Origin: Corynebacterium urealyticum DSM 7109
Lineage (GTDB): Bacteria > Actinomycetota > Actinomycetes > Mycobacteriales > Mycobacteriaceae
Length of the DNA: 64,000 nucleotides
Assembly (NCBI RefSeq): GCF_000069945.1
Contig: NC_010545.1
Span: forward strand, 1,860,001-1,924,000
Direction of reading: 5' to 3'
Shown here: positions 25,080-34,081 of the stretch, piece after piece
Numbering within the stretch: position 1 is the first letter of the stretch
Layout: every line of letters begins with the position of its first letter
Program-made: the position numbers and the translations under genes
The notes under the pieces: model-generated
Told to the model about the DNA's origin: nothing
The model's database searches: none
Seen by the model: the letters and a program-made list of their open reading frames with translations, nothing else

Positions 25080-26690
25080 CTAGTTTTCTTCGGGGTTGTT
25101 GCTTGAGGCATCGCTGCCACCTGCGGCCTGCTCAGCCTCCTCCGCGAGGCGGCGCTGCCGGAGGCGAACCTGCTCCGCGTTCGGGTTGCCCGCCGGCAGA
25201 CCCAGCGGGTACACGCCGTCGAAGCAGGCAGCACACAGGGTCTCCCGCGGCTGCGCGCTGGTCTCCACCATCGCCTCCGTGGAGACGAAGCCCAGGGAGT
25301 CCGCGCCGACCTCTTCCCGCATGGCTTCCACCATGTTGTCTGGGTCCACGTTGTTGGCCAGCAGCTCGTTTGGCGACGGAAAGTCGATGCCGTAGAAGCA
25401 CGGCCACTTCACCGGCGGGGAGGCAATGCGCACGTGCACCTCGGCCGCGCCCGCGTCCCGCAGCATGCGGATGAGCGCCCGCTGGGTATTGCCGCGCACG
25501 ATGGAGTCGTCCACCACGATCAGGCGCTTGCCCTCGATCACGTGGCGCAGCGGGTTCAGCTTCAGTCGGATACCCAGCTGGCGAATGGTCTGGGAGGGCT
25601 CGATGAAGGTGCGCCCCACGTAGGCATTCTTCGTCAGCCCCTGGCCGAATGGGATACCGGAGGCCTGGGCGTAGCCCACAGCCGCCGGGGTGCCGGAGTC
25701 AGGCACCGGGATCACCAGGTCGCCCTCAGCCGGCCACTCCTCCGCCAGGCGGCGGCCGATGTCCACGCGGGTCGCGTTCACTGGCTGGCCATTGATGACC
25801 GAGTCCGGGCGCGCGAGGTAGACGTACTCGAACACGCAGCCCTTCGGGGTCGCCTCGGCGAACTTACGGGAGCGGATGCCGTCCTCGTTGATGGCGATGA
25901 ACTCGCCTGGCTCGACGTCGCGCACGAACTCCGCGCCGACGATATCCAGGGCCGCGGTCTCGCTGGAGACGACCCAGCCGTTGGCGAGCTTGCCGATGCT
26001 CAGCGGGCGCACGCCGTGCGGATCGCGCACCGCGTACAGGCCCTTGCCGTCCGTGAAGGTCAGGCAGTATGCACCCTTGACCCGCGGGAAGAGCTGGAGC
26101 GCGGCATCCTCCATCGAGGTGTTCTCATCGATGAGGTCTGCGATGAGCGCACACATGACGTCCGAGTCGCTCGGCTCGTCAGCGGGGTTCACGAGGCGCT
26201 TCTCCGCAGCCTCGGCCATCAGCTCCAGGTAGTTGGTGAGGTTACCGTTGTGCCCCAGGGCGACGTCCGTGCCGTCCGAGGCCATGCGGAACATCGGCTG
26301 GGCGTTTTCCCAGCGTCCCCCACCGGCCGTCGCGTAACGGGTGTGACCGATCGCGATGTGCCCCTTCAGGGAGTTAAGGATCTGCTCGTCGAACACCTGG
26401 CTGACCAGGCCGAGGTCCTTGTACACGAGGATCTGGTCGCCGCTGCCGACGCCGATGCCCGCTGCTTCCTGGCCACGGTGCTGCAGCGCGTACAGCCCGT
26501 AGTAGGTCAGCTTCGAGACGTCCTCCCCCGGTGCCCATACCCCGAAGACACCGCATTCCTCGCGCGGAGGCTGCTCCCCGTGATCGTCGTACCCCCGGTC
26601 CGCTGGCTGGGCGGGCTGTGCCGCGTCCACCGACGGTGCCGAGTTGGTCCCATTCAAAGAATTCAGGCCAGTATCTTTTGCCACTATCAC
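25080..26690 (-). CDS. purF: amidophosphoribosyltransferase
   Basis: PurF transfers amide nitrogen from glutamine to PRPP, the committed step of purine synthesis. The nucleophile should be Cys46 in REECGVFGVWAP, exposed after removal of the propeptide. The glutamine amidotransferase domain has LYALQHRGQEAAG and HTRYATAGG. The PRPP loop is LIVVDDSIVRGNT. The C-terminal cysteines (PPVKWPCFYGIDFPS, ETLCAACFDGVYP) fit the iron-sulfur class. An acidic, low-complexity C-terminus follows. The chosen ATG gives a roughly 45-residue propeptide region, longer than in Bacillus. Confidence 0.96.
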   Translation of the reverse strand: MIVAKDTGLNSLNGTNSAPSVDAAQPAQPADRGYDDHGEQPPREECGVFGVWAPGEDVSKLTYYGLYALQHRGQEAAGIGVGSGDQILVYKDLGLVSQVFDEQILNSLKGHIAIGHTRYATAGGGRWENAQPMFRMASDGTDVALGHNGNLTNYLELMAEAAEKRLVNPADEPSDSDVMCALIADLIDENTSMEDAALQLFPRVKGAYCLTFTDGKGLYAVRDPHGVRPLSIGKLANGWVVSSETAALDIVGAEFVRDVEPGEFIAINEDGIRSRKFAEATPKGCVFEYVYLARPDSVINGQPVNATRVDIGRRLAEEWPAEGDLVIPVPDSGTPAAVGYAQASGIPFGQGLTKNAYVGRTFIEPSQTIRQLGIRLKLNPLRHVIEGKRLIVVDDSIVRGNTQRALIRMLRDAGAAEVHVRIASPPVKWPCFYGIDFPSPNELLANNVDPDNMVEAMREEVGADSLGFVSTEAMVETSAQPRETLCAACFDGVYPLGLPAGNPNAEQVRLRQRRLAEEAEQAAGGSDASSNNPEEN

Positions 26691-26705
26691 GACATTACCA
26701 GCCCT

Positions 26706-27104
26706 TTAATGTCTTCCAAACAGAGGCAAGTGGCGCTCCACCTCCGAAGCACGGGTTCCGGAAAGCTCGACGCTGATCTTTCCCATCGGACTGCCCGCCG
26801 CGTCGGCGCCCGCTCGTTCTGACATTTCCGTCAATGACGCCGCTCCTGCCGCAGCCCGCAGCCAGGCCAGCGGGCTGCATTGCACGACGTTGGGCGGATT
26901 CCCCCGGCGATGCACCGGCCCGGCCACGCACTGCACCGCCACGAAGGGCGGCACCCGAAGCTCCACGGTATTCCCGGGCGCGTCCTGCGCGAGCAGTTCA
27001 GCGCTGCGCCGAACCGCATCCGCAAGCGCTTGCCGGGAGGGCACGGGCTGACCTTCCGGATCCGCCACCCAGTCCGCGACGGCGGCCATCGCCTCGGTCG
27101 CCAC
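26706..27104 (-). CDS. sterol-carrier-like (SCP) domain protein, start disturbed by an A6 tract
   Basis: This roughly 130-residue protein has the bacterial SCP-like signature VELRVPPFVAVQCVAGPVHRRGNPPNVV and a C-terminal VELSGTRASEVERHLPLF, seen in actinobacterial SCP-family proteins often next to purF. The open frame has only a GTG start at 27104. An ATG at 27141 with GGTGGGGG before it is one base out of frame; with five instead of six A at 27129-27134, it would read MSQKLSGLELTAV and continue in frame. The function is unknown; lipid binding is a family inference. Confidence 0.7.
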   Translation of the reverse strand: MATEAMAAVADWVADPEGQPVPSRQALADAVRRSAELLAQDAPGNTVELRVPPFVAVQCVAGPVHRRGNPPNVVQCSPLAWLRAAAGAASLTEMSERAGADAAGSPMGKISVELSGTRASEVERHLPLFGRH

Positions 27105-27297
27105 GGCAGTCAGCTCAAGACCACTTAATTTTTTGGCTCATAGCCCCCACCCTAATGACGCCTGCGGACAAGCCATTTTCGCAACAACGTGAGGCACCCC
27201 ATAGCCTGCGCTTGACCTGCGAGAATAATCAGTTTCCCCGGCTTTCTGCGCAACAATATCGCCGCTGTGCCAGTGTTTTATCAGACCGTGCTTTAAC

Positions 27298-28362
27298 ATG
27301 GCCTTCATGGGTAAAGATGCGACGTCTGCAAACACCGATGAGACCTTGACGGCTCAGCCAGAAGTGACGAGCACAGGGGGTCCGTCACCGCTCGTCACGC
27401 TGCGTTTCCTCGCCTCCCCGACCGACGTGCTGTACGCCGGCGGCATGGGCGTGCACGGTGGGCGTGTGCTGGAGTGGATCGATAAGGCGGCCTACGCCTG
27501 TGCCGTGGGCTGGTCGCAGTCCTATTGCGTGACCGCCTATGTGGGACATATTCACTTCACTCGCCCGATCCCTTCCGGCCACCTGGTCGAGGTGCGTTCC
27601 CGTATCGCCTACACCGGGCGTTCCTCCATGCACATCGTCAACGAGGTGCTCTCCGCCGACCCGCGCGACGGCCAGTTCACCCGCGCCTGCGACTGCCTGG
27701 TGATCTTCGTGGCCATGGACGAAAACCGTCGGTCCAAGGCGGTCCCGAAGTACATCCCGCAGACCGAGGAGGAAAAGCGCGTCGAAGAAGCCGCGCTGTC
27801 CCGCATCCAGCTGCGCAAGGCCATCGAGGAGGAAATGCTGCGCCAGTCTTATACGGACGACTCCACGGCGCCGCAGGTCACCTCCCGCTTCCTCGCTAAG
27901 CCGACGGACGTCAACTGGGGCGGCAATGTCCACGGTGGTACCGCGATGCAGTGGATCGACGAGGCCGCGACTGCCTGCACCATGCGCTGGTCCGGGGAGC
28001 GCACCGTCGCTGTCTACGCCGGTGGCATCCGCTTCTACCGCCCGATCTCCATCGGTGACCTGATCGAGGTGGACGCTCGCCTGATCCGCACCGACAGCCG
28101 TTCCATGTCCGTCTCCGTCCACCTGCGCGCGGGCGACCCGCGCGAGGACACCTCGAACCTGCCGACCGCGATCCACGCCTCCTTCACTTACGTGGCGGTG
28201 GACGTCGACGGTCACGCGCTGCCGGCCCGTCAGTTCGTGCCGCAGACCAACGAGGATAAGCGCCTGGAGCAGCATGCGATGACGCTGCGTGAGCTGCGCT
28301 CCACCTACGTGCCGAAGCCGCTGGTCTCCCCGCTGCCGGGTAACATCAGCCTCAACGACTAG
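27298..28362 (+). CDS. double-hotdog acyl-CoA thioesterase
   Basis: This 354-residue protein has two hotdog-fold thioesterase domains in tandem. The first has GGMGVHGGRVLEWIDKAAY at about residue 50 and the second GGNVHGGTAMQWIDEAATA at about residue 217; the paired H-G-G-x-x-x-x-W-I-D helices are the acyl-CoA thioesterase signature. Each domain ends with FVPQT or YIPQT followed by E-K-R. It probably hydrolyses acyl-CoA in the cytosol. The ATG at 27298 or 27307 may be used. It diverges from the SCP-like gene, which hints at a shared lipid theme. Confidence 0.88.
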   Translation: MAFMGKDATSANTDETLTAQPEVTSTGGPSPLVTLRFLASPTDVLYAGGMGVHGGRVLEWIDKAAYACAVGWSQSYCVTAYVGHIHFTRPIPSGHLVEVRSRIAYTGRSSMHIVNEVLSADPRDGQFTRACDCLVIFVAMDENRRSKAVPKYIPQTEEEKRVEEAALSRIQLRKAIEEEMLRQSYTDDSTAPQVTSRFLAKPTDVNWGGNVHGGTAMQWIDEAATACTMRWSGERTVAVYAGGIRFYRPISIGDLIEVDARLIRTDSRSMSVSVHLRAGDPREDTSNLPTAIHASFTYVAVDVDGHALPARQFVPQTNEDKRLEQHAMTLRELRSTYVPKPLVSPLPGNISLND

Positions 28363-28411
28363 CCCGATGTCCGGCCCTCACGCCCACCCCTGCCACGGCA
28401 CGGGTGGGTTC

Positions 28412-29722
28412 ATGCGTTCGATCGAGGAGCACTACCGCTTTACCCAGTCGCTAGCCGAGGCCTGGCTACAGCGGGCGAACCGTGGCGCCGAGACGGTGCC
28501 TCTCGCCCAGGCGTTGGGCCGGGTACTGGCGTGCCCAGTGAGCGCCCAGCAGGCCGTCCCACCGTTTTCCAATTCAGCGATGGATGGTTTCGCCATCCGC
28601 GCCTCGGACGTGCCAGCTGACCTGAGCTCCTGGGACCTGAGCACGGCACCATTGCGTTTTCCCGTCTCCGGGGATGTCTTCGCTGGCGCCGTCCCTGAGC
28701 TACCGCCGCCAGGTCACGCCCAGCGGATCATGACGGGCGCCCCCGTGCCTGAGGATGCCGAGGTGCTGGTCATCCCAGTGGAGGCGACGAATATTCCTGC
28801 CGGCCCGCACCCGCTGCCCGAGTCCATCGAGGTCTACGAGCTCGACCCGGAGCATTCCCACGTGCGCCGCGCCGGTTCCAATATCCGTCCGGGCGACGCG
28901 CTCGCCCCGGCGGGCTGCGAACTCGATGCCGGGACCGTCGCCGCACTCATCGCGACGGGAGTTGACGAGGTCACGGTCTACCCCGAACTGCGCGTCGCGG
29001 TGGTCACCACCGGCGACGAGGTCGCGGTTACCAGCGACGCTGAGACCGACCGCGCTCGGTCAGGATCGGCTGAGAGCAGCCTCCCCCGCATCCCGGACTC
29101 CAATGGCCCGATGGTCGCCCAGCTCGCCGAGGCGCTGGGCGCCGGGGTCACCGCCAGCGTTCACCAGGTTCGGGACGACGCCGACGCCTTCCGCTGCCTT
29201 TTGAACGAACTCGCGGCCAGCCACGACATCATCGTCACCACCGGCGGTATCTCCGCCGGAGCCTTCGATGTGGTCAAACAGGTCGCAGGCGAAAGCAGCT
29301 CGGACATGTGGTTCGGACCGCTGAATATGCAGCCGGGTAAGCCCCAGGGCGGTGGCCTGTGGGCAGGCACTCCCTTACTCTGCCTGCCCGGTAATCCGGT
29401 AAGCGTGTGGGTGAGCTTCCACATCTTTGTAGACCCGGTGCTGCGCCGCATGCGGGGGCTAGCAAGCTATGGCACTGCGCTGAACCGACCGAGCGTGCGC
29501 GCCCGCGTGCGCGGGCAGTTCCCAGCTAGCACGGGACGCACGCTGATCTCCCCCGTCCGGGTCAACTACTCCGGGACGGAACCGGTGGTGGATGCGTTCA
29601 GTGGCCAGCGCTTTGGCTCCCACTTCGTCGCCTCCCTCGTGGGGCTGGATGGCATGGTGGTGATCCCGGCGGGGTCCTCGGGCCCCGCCGAGGGCGAAGA
29701 GGTGGACGTCCTCCTGCTCTAG
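28412..29722 (+). CDS. moeA: molybdopterin molybdotransferase
   Basis: MoeA inserts molybdate into adenylated molybdopterin. The domain order fits: an N-terminal PPFSNSAMDGFAIRASD, the GDVFAGAVPELPPPGHAQRIMTGAPVPEDAEVLVIPVE region, an MPT-binding VAVVTTGDEV with VTTGGISAGAFDVVK, and LPGNPVSVWVSF. ATG 28412 with GGGTGGG upstream gives MRSIEEHY, the family start. No other molybdenum genes are in the window. The stop of the thioesterase gene lies 50 bases upstream, so the pair may be cotranscribed. Confidence 0.92.
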   Translation: MRSIEEHYRFTQSLAEAWLQRANRGAETVPLAQALGRVLACPVSAQQAVPPFSNSAMDGFAIRASDVPADLSSWDLSTAPLRFPVSGDVFAGAVPELPPPGHAQRIMTGAPVPEDAEVLVIPVEATNIPAGPHPLPESIEVYELDPEHSHVRRAGSNIRPGDALAPAGCELDAGTVAALIATGVDEVTVYPELRVAVVTTGDEVAVTSDAETDRARSGSAESSLPRIPDSNGPMVAQLAEALGAGVTASVHQVRDDADAFRCLLNELAASHDIIVTTGGISAGAFDVVKQVAGESSSDMWFGPLNMQPGKPQGGGLWAGTPLLCLPGNPVSVWVSFHIFVDPVLRRMRGLASYGTALNRPSVRARVRGQFPASTGRTLISPVRVNYSGTEPVVDAFSGQRFGSHFVASLVGLDGMVVIPAGSSGPAEGEEVDVLLL

Positions 29723-29792
29723 AGGACTTCCGGAGGCGGTGGCAGCCAGAGACGGCGTCCCTGCAGGTCCAATACATGGAAGGAGCCGGCTG

Positions 29793-30452
29793 ATGACCGA
29801 CGAGCTGACGTACGAGAAGATCGCCTACGACCCCTTCGTCCGTGCCCGGCAGCACAGCGAAGAAACGCAGCTGCCCGGCGTGGAGCAGGGGCACGCCGAC
29901 GGACCCTTCGACGGGCTCGACGGCAAGGCCCGCAAGCTGATCCGTAGCGCCCAGCACTTCTATATCTCCACCGTCACCGGCACCGGGTGGCCATATGTGC
30001 AGCACCGCGGAGGTCCACAGGGCTTCGTGCACATCAGTGCAGACGGCAAGCGGCTGTTCTGGCCGGAGTTCCACGGCAATAACCAGTTCGTCACCACCGG
30101 TAACGTCGACCGGGGCGGGGAGGACGGCGGGCGGGTGTGCCTCTTCTTCGTCGACTATCCGCTGCGTCGTCGGCTGAAGGTCTTCGGCCACGCACGCATC
30201 GTGGAGGCCGCTGAGGACCCCGAGCTCGCCGAGGCTGCGACCACCATCGGTGGCGTGCGGCTCCGCCAGCCTACTGAACGCATCATGGTTGTGGATCTGG
30301 TGGCCACCGACGCGAACTGCTCGAAGCACATTCAGCCGAGATGGACGAAGGCCCAGGTCGACGAGACACTGGGCCTATACCGAAAAGATATCGCCGAGCT
30401 GAAGGAGCGCATTCAGGCGCTCGAGTCTCAGCTCGGCGATCAGGAAGGCTAG
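29793..30452 (+). CDS. pyridoxamine 5'-phosphate oxidase-like flavoprotein
   Basis: This 219-residue split-barrel FMN protein has FYISTVTGTGWPYVQHRGGPQGF, FPEFHGNNQFVTTGNV-like strands, and VCLFFVDYPLRRRLKVFGHARIVE. GGAAGGAG precedes the ATG at 29793. A C-terminal coiled coil (YRKDIAELKERIQALESQL) probably mediates oligomerisation. The substrate is unknown; the domain alone does not prove PNP oxidation. Confidence 0.85.
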   Translation: MTDELTYEKIAYDPFVRARQHSEETQLPGVEQGHADGPFDGLDGKARKLIRSAQHFYISTVTGTGWPYVQHRGGPQGFVHISADGKRLFWPEFHGNNQFVTTGNVDRGGEDGGRVCLFFVDYPLRRRLKVFGHARIVEAAEDPELAEAATTIGGVRLRQPTERIMVVDLVATDANCSKHIQPRWTKAQVDETLGLYRKDIAELKERIQALESQLGDQEG

Positions 30453-30491
30453 CGTTTCGGGCAGTCCTCCCTAGCTAGGGGCTTGTGCGCC

Positions 30492-32954
30492 CTAGACGGT
30501 GGAGTTCGCTCCGGTGGCGTGGCCAAAGAGCGCAGGCAGGGTTGCCTCCCACACGTTGCGCAGCTCCTCGACGTTGAACACCAGGCGTGCGACCTCGCCG
30601 TCCTCGGAAGCGTCCTGCTCCGCAGGCTCCGGCTGATCGCCCGGCAGGTTGCCGGTGGCGCCAACCTCGAAGCAGACCTCCGGGCGGCCCTCAGCGTCCA
30701 CGCTGCCCGTACGACCGATCCAGGCTGCTGGGACCTCGTGGTCGGCGAGGATCTCCATCGCCTTGGCGTAGCTTGCCTTCGGCACCGCGAGCACCACGCG
30801 GGTGGCGGTCTCCGAGAACAGGCCCACGAAGAGCTGCTCGTGCAGGTCCTCGCTGGCAGCCAGGCTTGGCTCCAGGTTCATGGCCGGGTTGACGGTGACA
30901 CCCGTATTGGACTGGATCGCCAGCTCGACGATGGTCTGCGCCAGGCCGCCCTCGGAGAGGTCGGTCGCGGCAGCTGCCACGCCACGCAGAGCGGAGAGGG
31001 CATTGCCCAGGCGCTCTTCTGCGTGCAGATCGATCTGCGGTGGCAGGCCGGAGAGGTTGTCGTGGACAACCTGCTGCCAGATGGAGCCGCCCAGCTCGTC
31101 CTTGGTCATCGCGCCAGCCAGGATCAGCTCGTACTCCGAGCCCTCCGCGATCTGCTGCGGCAGGCGGGTGGTGGCGTCGTCGATGGTTCCCAGAACTGCG
31201 ACCACCGGGGTCGGCAGGATCGGGGTATCACCGGTCTGGTTGTAGAAGGAGACGTTGCCGCCGGTGACCGGAATCTGGACGTCCACGCAGCCGTCGGCCA
31301 GGCCGTGGACGGCCTCTCGGAACTGCCACATGACCTCCGGGTCCTCCGGGGAGCCGAAGTTCAGACAGTTGGAAACGGCGACCGGGGTCGCACCCGTGGT
31401 GGCGACGTTGCGGTAGGCCTCGCCCAGCGCGAGCTTTGCGCCCATGCGCGGGTCGAGCTGCGCGTAGCGGCCGGAAGCATCCGCGGAGACTGCGATGCCG
31501 CGGTTGGTCTTCTCGTCGATGCGCAGCATGCCGGCGTCGGCGTCCTTCGCCAGGACGGTGTTGCCGCGGACGTAGCGGTCGAACTGCTCGGTAATGAACG
31601 CGCGGGAGCACAGCGCCGGGGAGGCGACCAGGTCCAGCAACTGCTGGCGCAGCTCCGGCAGGTTATTCGGGCGCGGCAGGTCGGCCTGCTTCTGCAGCTC
31701 GTCCTGGTCGGCCGGGCGCTGGTACGGGCGCTCGTAGACCGGGCCCTCGTCCGCGATGGTCTTCGGCGGGGCGTCGAGGATGACCTCGCCCTGGTGCTCG
31801 CAGATCAGGCGGCCGGTGTCGGTGACCTCGCCGATATCGGAGGCGATGACGTCCCACTTGCGGCAGATCTCCATGAACTCGTCGAGCTTCTCCGGCTCGA
31901 CGACCGCGCACATACGCTCCTGGGACTCGGAGGACAGGATCTCCGCGCCGGTCATGCCCTTGGCACGCTGGTGGACGTTGTCGAGCACGACGTGCATGCC
32001 GACATCGCCGGCGGCAGCCAGCTCGGAGACGGCACAGGACAGGCCTGCGCCACCGAGGTCCTGAATACCAACGACCACGCCGGCGTTGTACAGGTCCAGG
32101 CAGCACTCGATGAGGACCTTCTCCGCGAAGGGGTCGCCGACCTGCACGGCCGGGAGCTTGCGCTCCGCGCCCTCTTCGAAGTTCTCGGACGCGAGGACCG
32201 ACACGCCGCCGATACCGTCCAGGCCGGTGCGGGCACCGAAAAGGACGACGCGGTTGCCGGTACCGGAGGCGAAGGCGAGCTTCAGGTCCTCGGCCGGGAG
32301 CACACCCACGCCGAGGGCGTTGACCAGTGGGTTACCGCCGTAGGAGGAATCGAAGACGGTCTCGCCGCCGATGTTCGGCAGGCCGAGGGAGTTACCGTAG
32401 CCGCCGATGCCCGCGACCACGCCCGGCAGGACGCGCTGGGTATCCGGGGCATCCGCTGCACCGAAGCGCAGCTGGTCCATCACAGCGACCGGGCGCGCAC
32501 CCATGGCCATGATGTCGCGGATGATGCCACCCACGCCGGTGGCCGCACCCTGATAGGGCTCGATGTAGGACGGCGAGTTGTGGCTCTCGACCTTGAAGGT
32601 CACGGCCCAACCGTCGCCGATGTCCACCACGCCGGCGTTCTCGCCGATGCCGGCGAGCATCTTAGAGTTCATCTCCTCGGTGGTGGTCTCACCGAAGTAA
32701 CGCAGGTGAACCTTGGAGGACTTATAAGAGCAGTGCTCCGACCACATCACGGAGTACACGGCCAGCTCCGCCTCGGTTGGGCGGCGGCCCAGGATTTCCT
32801 TGATGCGGGCGTACTCGTCTTCCTTGAGGCCGAGGTCCGCCCACGGCTGGACGAGGTCCGGGGTCTGCTCAGCGTTCGCGACCGTGTCGTTGTGCACCTT
32901 GACAGCGCCAGAGTCGGCCGCGGCGCCGGAACCGTTGTTGAGGTTGTTCGTCAT
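30492..32954 (-). CDS. purL: phosphoribosylformylglycinamidine synthase large subunit
   Basis: PurL uses ATP and ammonia from PurQ to convert FGAR to FGAM. Signatures include [37 protein letters not shown], and [18 protein letters not shown] loops in the first half, with a second half [19 protein letters not shown] and [19 protein letters not shown] 32954 gives 820 residues, normal for the small actinobacterial PurL. It follows purQ after 58 bases. The long antisense frames opposite it are high-GC shadows. Confidence 0.96.
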   Translation of the reverse strand: MTNNLNNGSGAAADSGAVKVHNDTVANAEQTPDLVQPWADLGLKEDEYARIKEILGRRPTEAELAVYSVMWSEHCSYKSSKVHLRYFGETTTEEMNSKMLAGIGENAGVVDIGDGWAVTFKVESHNSPSYIEPYQGAATGVGGIIRDIMAMGARPVAVMDQLRFGAADAPDTQRVLPGVVAGIGGYGNSLGLPNIGGETVFDSSYGGNPLVNALGVGVLPAEDLKLAFASGTGNRVVLFGARTGLDGIGGVSVLASENFEEGAERKLPAVQVGDPFAEKVLIECCLDLYNAGVVVGIQDLGGAGLSCAVSELAAAGDVGMHVVLDNVHQRAKGMTGAEILSSESQERMCAVVEPEKLDEFMEICRKWDVIASDIGEVTDTGRLICEHQGEVILDAPPKTIADEGPVYERPYQRPADQDELQKQADLPRPNNLPELRQQLLDLVASPALCSRAFITEQFDRYVRGNTVLAKDADAGMLRIDEKTNRGIAVSADASGRYAQLDPRMGAKLALGEAYRNVATTGATPVAVSNCLNFGSPEDPEVMWQFREAVHGLADGCVDVQIPVTGGNVSFYNQTGDTPILPTPVVAVLGTIDDATTRLPQQIAEGSEYELILAGAMTKDELGGSIWQQVVHDNLSGLPPQIDLHAEERLGNALSALRGVAAAATDLSEGGLAQTIVELAIQSNTGVTVNPAMNLEPSLAASEDLHEQLFVGLFSETATRVVLAVPKASYAKAMEILADHEVPAAWIGRTGSVDAEGRPEVCFEVGATGNLPGDQPEPAEQDASEDGEVARLVFNVEELRNVWEATLPALFGHATGANSTV

Positions 32955-33012
32955 AGAACTACTTCCCTGAACTACTTTCTTGAAAAAGTTCTCGCTGGTA
33001 GCCGGTGAGGCC

Positions 33013-33681
33013 CTAGACCAGGCTGTGAAGGACGGACTGGAACATGCCGAGGCCGTCGGTGGACGGTCCGGTGAGCTCTTCCACGGCGTGCTCGGGGTGC
33101 GGCATGAGGCCAACGACGTTGCCCTTCTCGCTGCACACGCCCGCGATGGAGTTGCGGGAGCCGTTGTGGTTCACCACGTAGCGGAAGACGACCTGGCCCT
33201 CCCCCTCGAGGCGCTTGAGGGTCTCCTCATCCGCCTGGAAGCGTCCCTCCCCGTGTTTGGACGGGACCAGCAGGGTGGATCCCTTCTCCAGGCCGGAGGT
33301 CCACGGGGTGGAGTTGTTCTCCACCTCGAGTTCGATGTCACGGCAGACGAAGTGCAGGCCCTCGTTGCGGGTCAGCGCACCTGGCAGCAGCCCTGCTTCC
33401 TGCAGGATCTGGAAGCCATTGCAAATGCCCAGGACTGGCAGGCCACGGCCCGCAGCCTCGACGACGGAGCGCATGGCTGGTGCGATCGCTGCGATGGCAC
33501 CGGCGCGCAGGTAGTCGCCATAAGAAAAACCACCCGGGACGACGACAGCGTCGACGTCCTTCAGGTCAGCATCCGCGTGCCACAGTTCGACGGGCTCGCC
33601 ACCGGCGAGACGGACGGCGCGGAGGGCGTCGACGTCATCGAGGGTGCCCGGAAAGGTAATTACTCCGATGCGGGGGCTCAC
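33013..33681 (-). CDS. purQ: FGAM synthase glutaminase subunit
   Basis: This class I glutaminase supplies ammonia to PurL. The N-terminus is [20 protein letters not shown], and [18 protein letters not shown] precedes the nucleophile elbow [20 protein letters not shown] (Cys in GICNG). The His-Glu pair lies in [11 protein letters not shown] near the C-terminus. It starts with GTG at 33681, overlapping the purS stop by 4 bases (GTGA), which indicates translational coupling. Confidence 0.96.
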   Translation of the reverse strand: MSPRIGVITFPGTLDDVDALRAVRLAGGEPVELWHADADLKDVDAVVVPGGFSYGDYLRAGAIAAIAPAMRSVVEAAGRGLPVLGICNGFQILQEAGLLPGALTRNEGLHFVCRDIELEVENNSTPWTSGLEKGSTLLVPSKHGEGRFQADEETLKRLEGEGQVVFRYVVNHNGSRNSIAGVCSEKGNVVGLMPHPEHAVEELTGPSTDGLGMFQSVLHSLV

Positions 33682-33923
33682 TGCTGAACCTCCGCAGTGA
33701 CGACCTCGTAGTCCTCGATCACGGTGTTGGCGAGCAGCTCGGCGGCGATCTTCTCGAGATCCGCCTCACTCACCTGGTCATCGACCTCGAGTTCAAAGCG
33801 CTTGCCCTGACGGACATCCTGCACCCCGCTGATCTCCAGACGACCAAGGGCGCGGACGATGGCCTGCCCCTGGGGATCCAGAATTTCTTTCTTCGGCATG
33901 ACGTTGACAACCACACGAGCCAT
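33678..33923 (-). CDS. purS: FGAM synthase PurS subunit
   Basis: This 81-residue protein forms a bridge between PurL and PurQ. It reads [20 protein letters not shown], then [15 protein letters not shown] and [12 protein letters not shown], the complete PurS pattern. It heads the purS-purQ-purL run. Confidence 0.95.
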   Translation of the reverse strand: MARVVVNVMPKKEILDPQGQAIVRALGRLEISGVQDVRQGKRFELEVDDQVSEADLEKIAAELLANTVIEDYEVVTAEVQQ

Positions 33924-34032
33924 GTTCTCTAGTGCTCCCAGCTGTTGGAAAAATCCATTAAGTACGTGCCCATGTTAACACCAGGCTGAAAGGCCAAGGA
34001 ATTATTGGAATGGCGCCCCCGCAGGAGGCTTA

Positions 34033-34080
34033 AAAGCACCACCGAGGGTGGCGGAAAGCCACCACCGAAGGTGGCAAAAA
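34033..34080 (-). terminator. tandem hairpin terminator after the S9 peptidase gene
   Basis: Two similar hairpins, ACCACC-GAGG-GTGG and GCCACC-ACCGAA-GGTGGC, lie side by side. On the minus strand the second ends in a T-rich tract (GGTGCTTTTAAG). They separate the peptidase from purS. Confidence 0.65.
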
Positions 34081-34081
34081 C

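Noticed and set aside
30483..33008. 841-codon open frame opposite purL
   Set aside because: It is antisense to a well-supported gene, has the low-complexity composition of GC-rich shadow frames and no motif.
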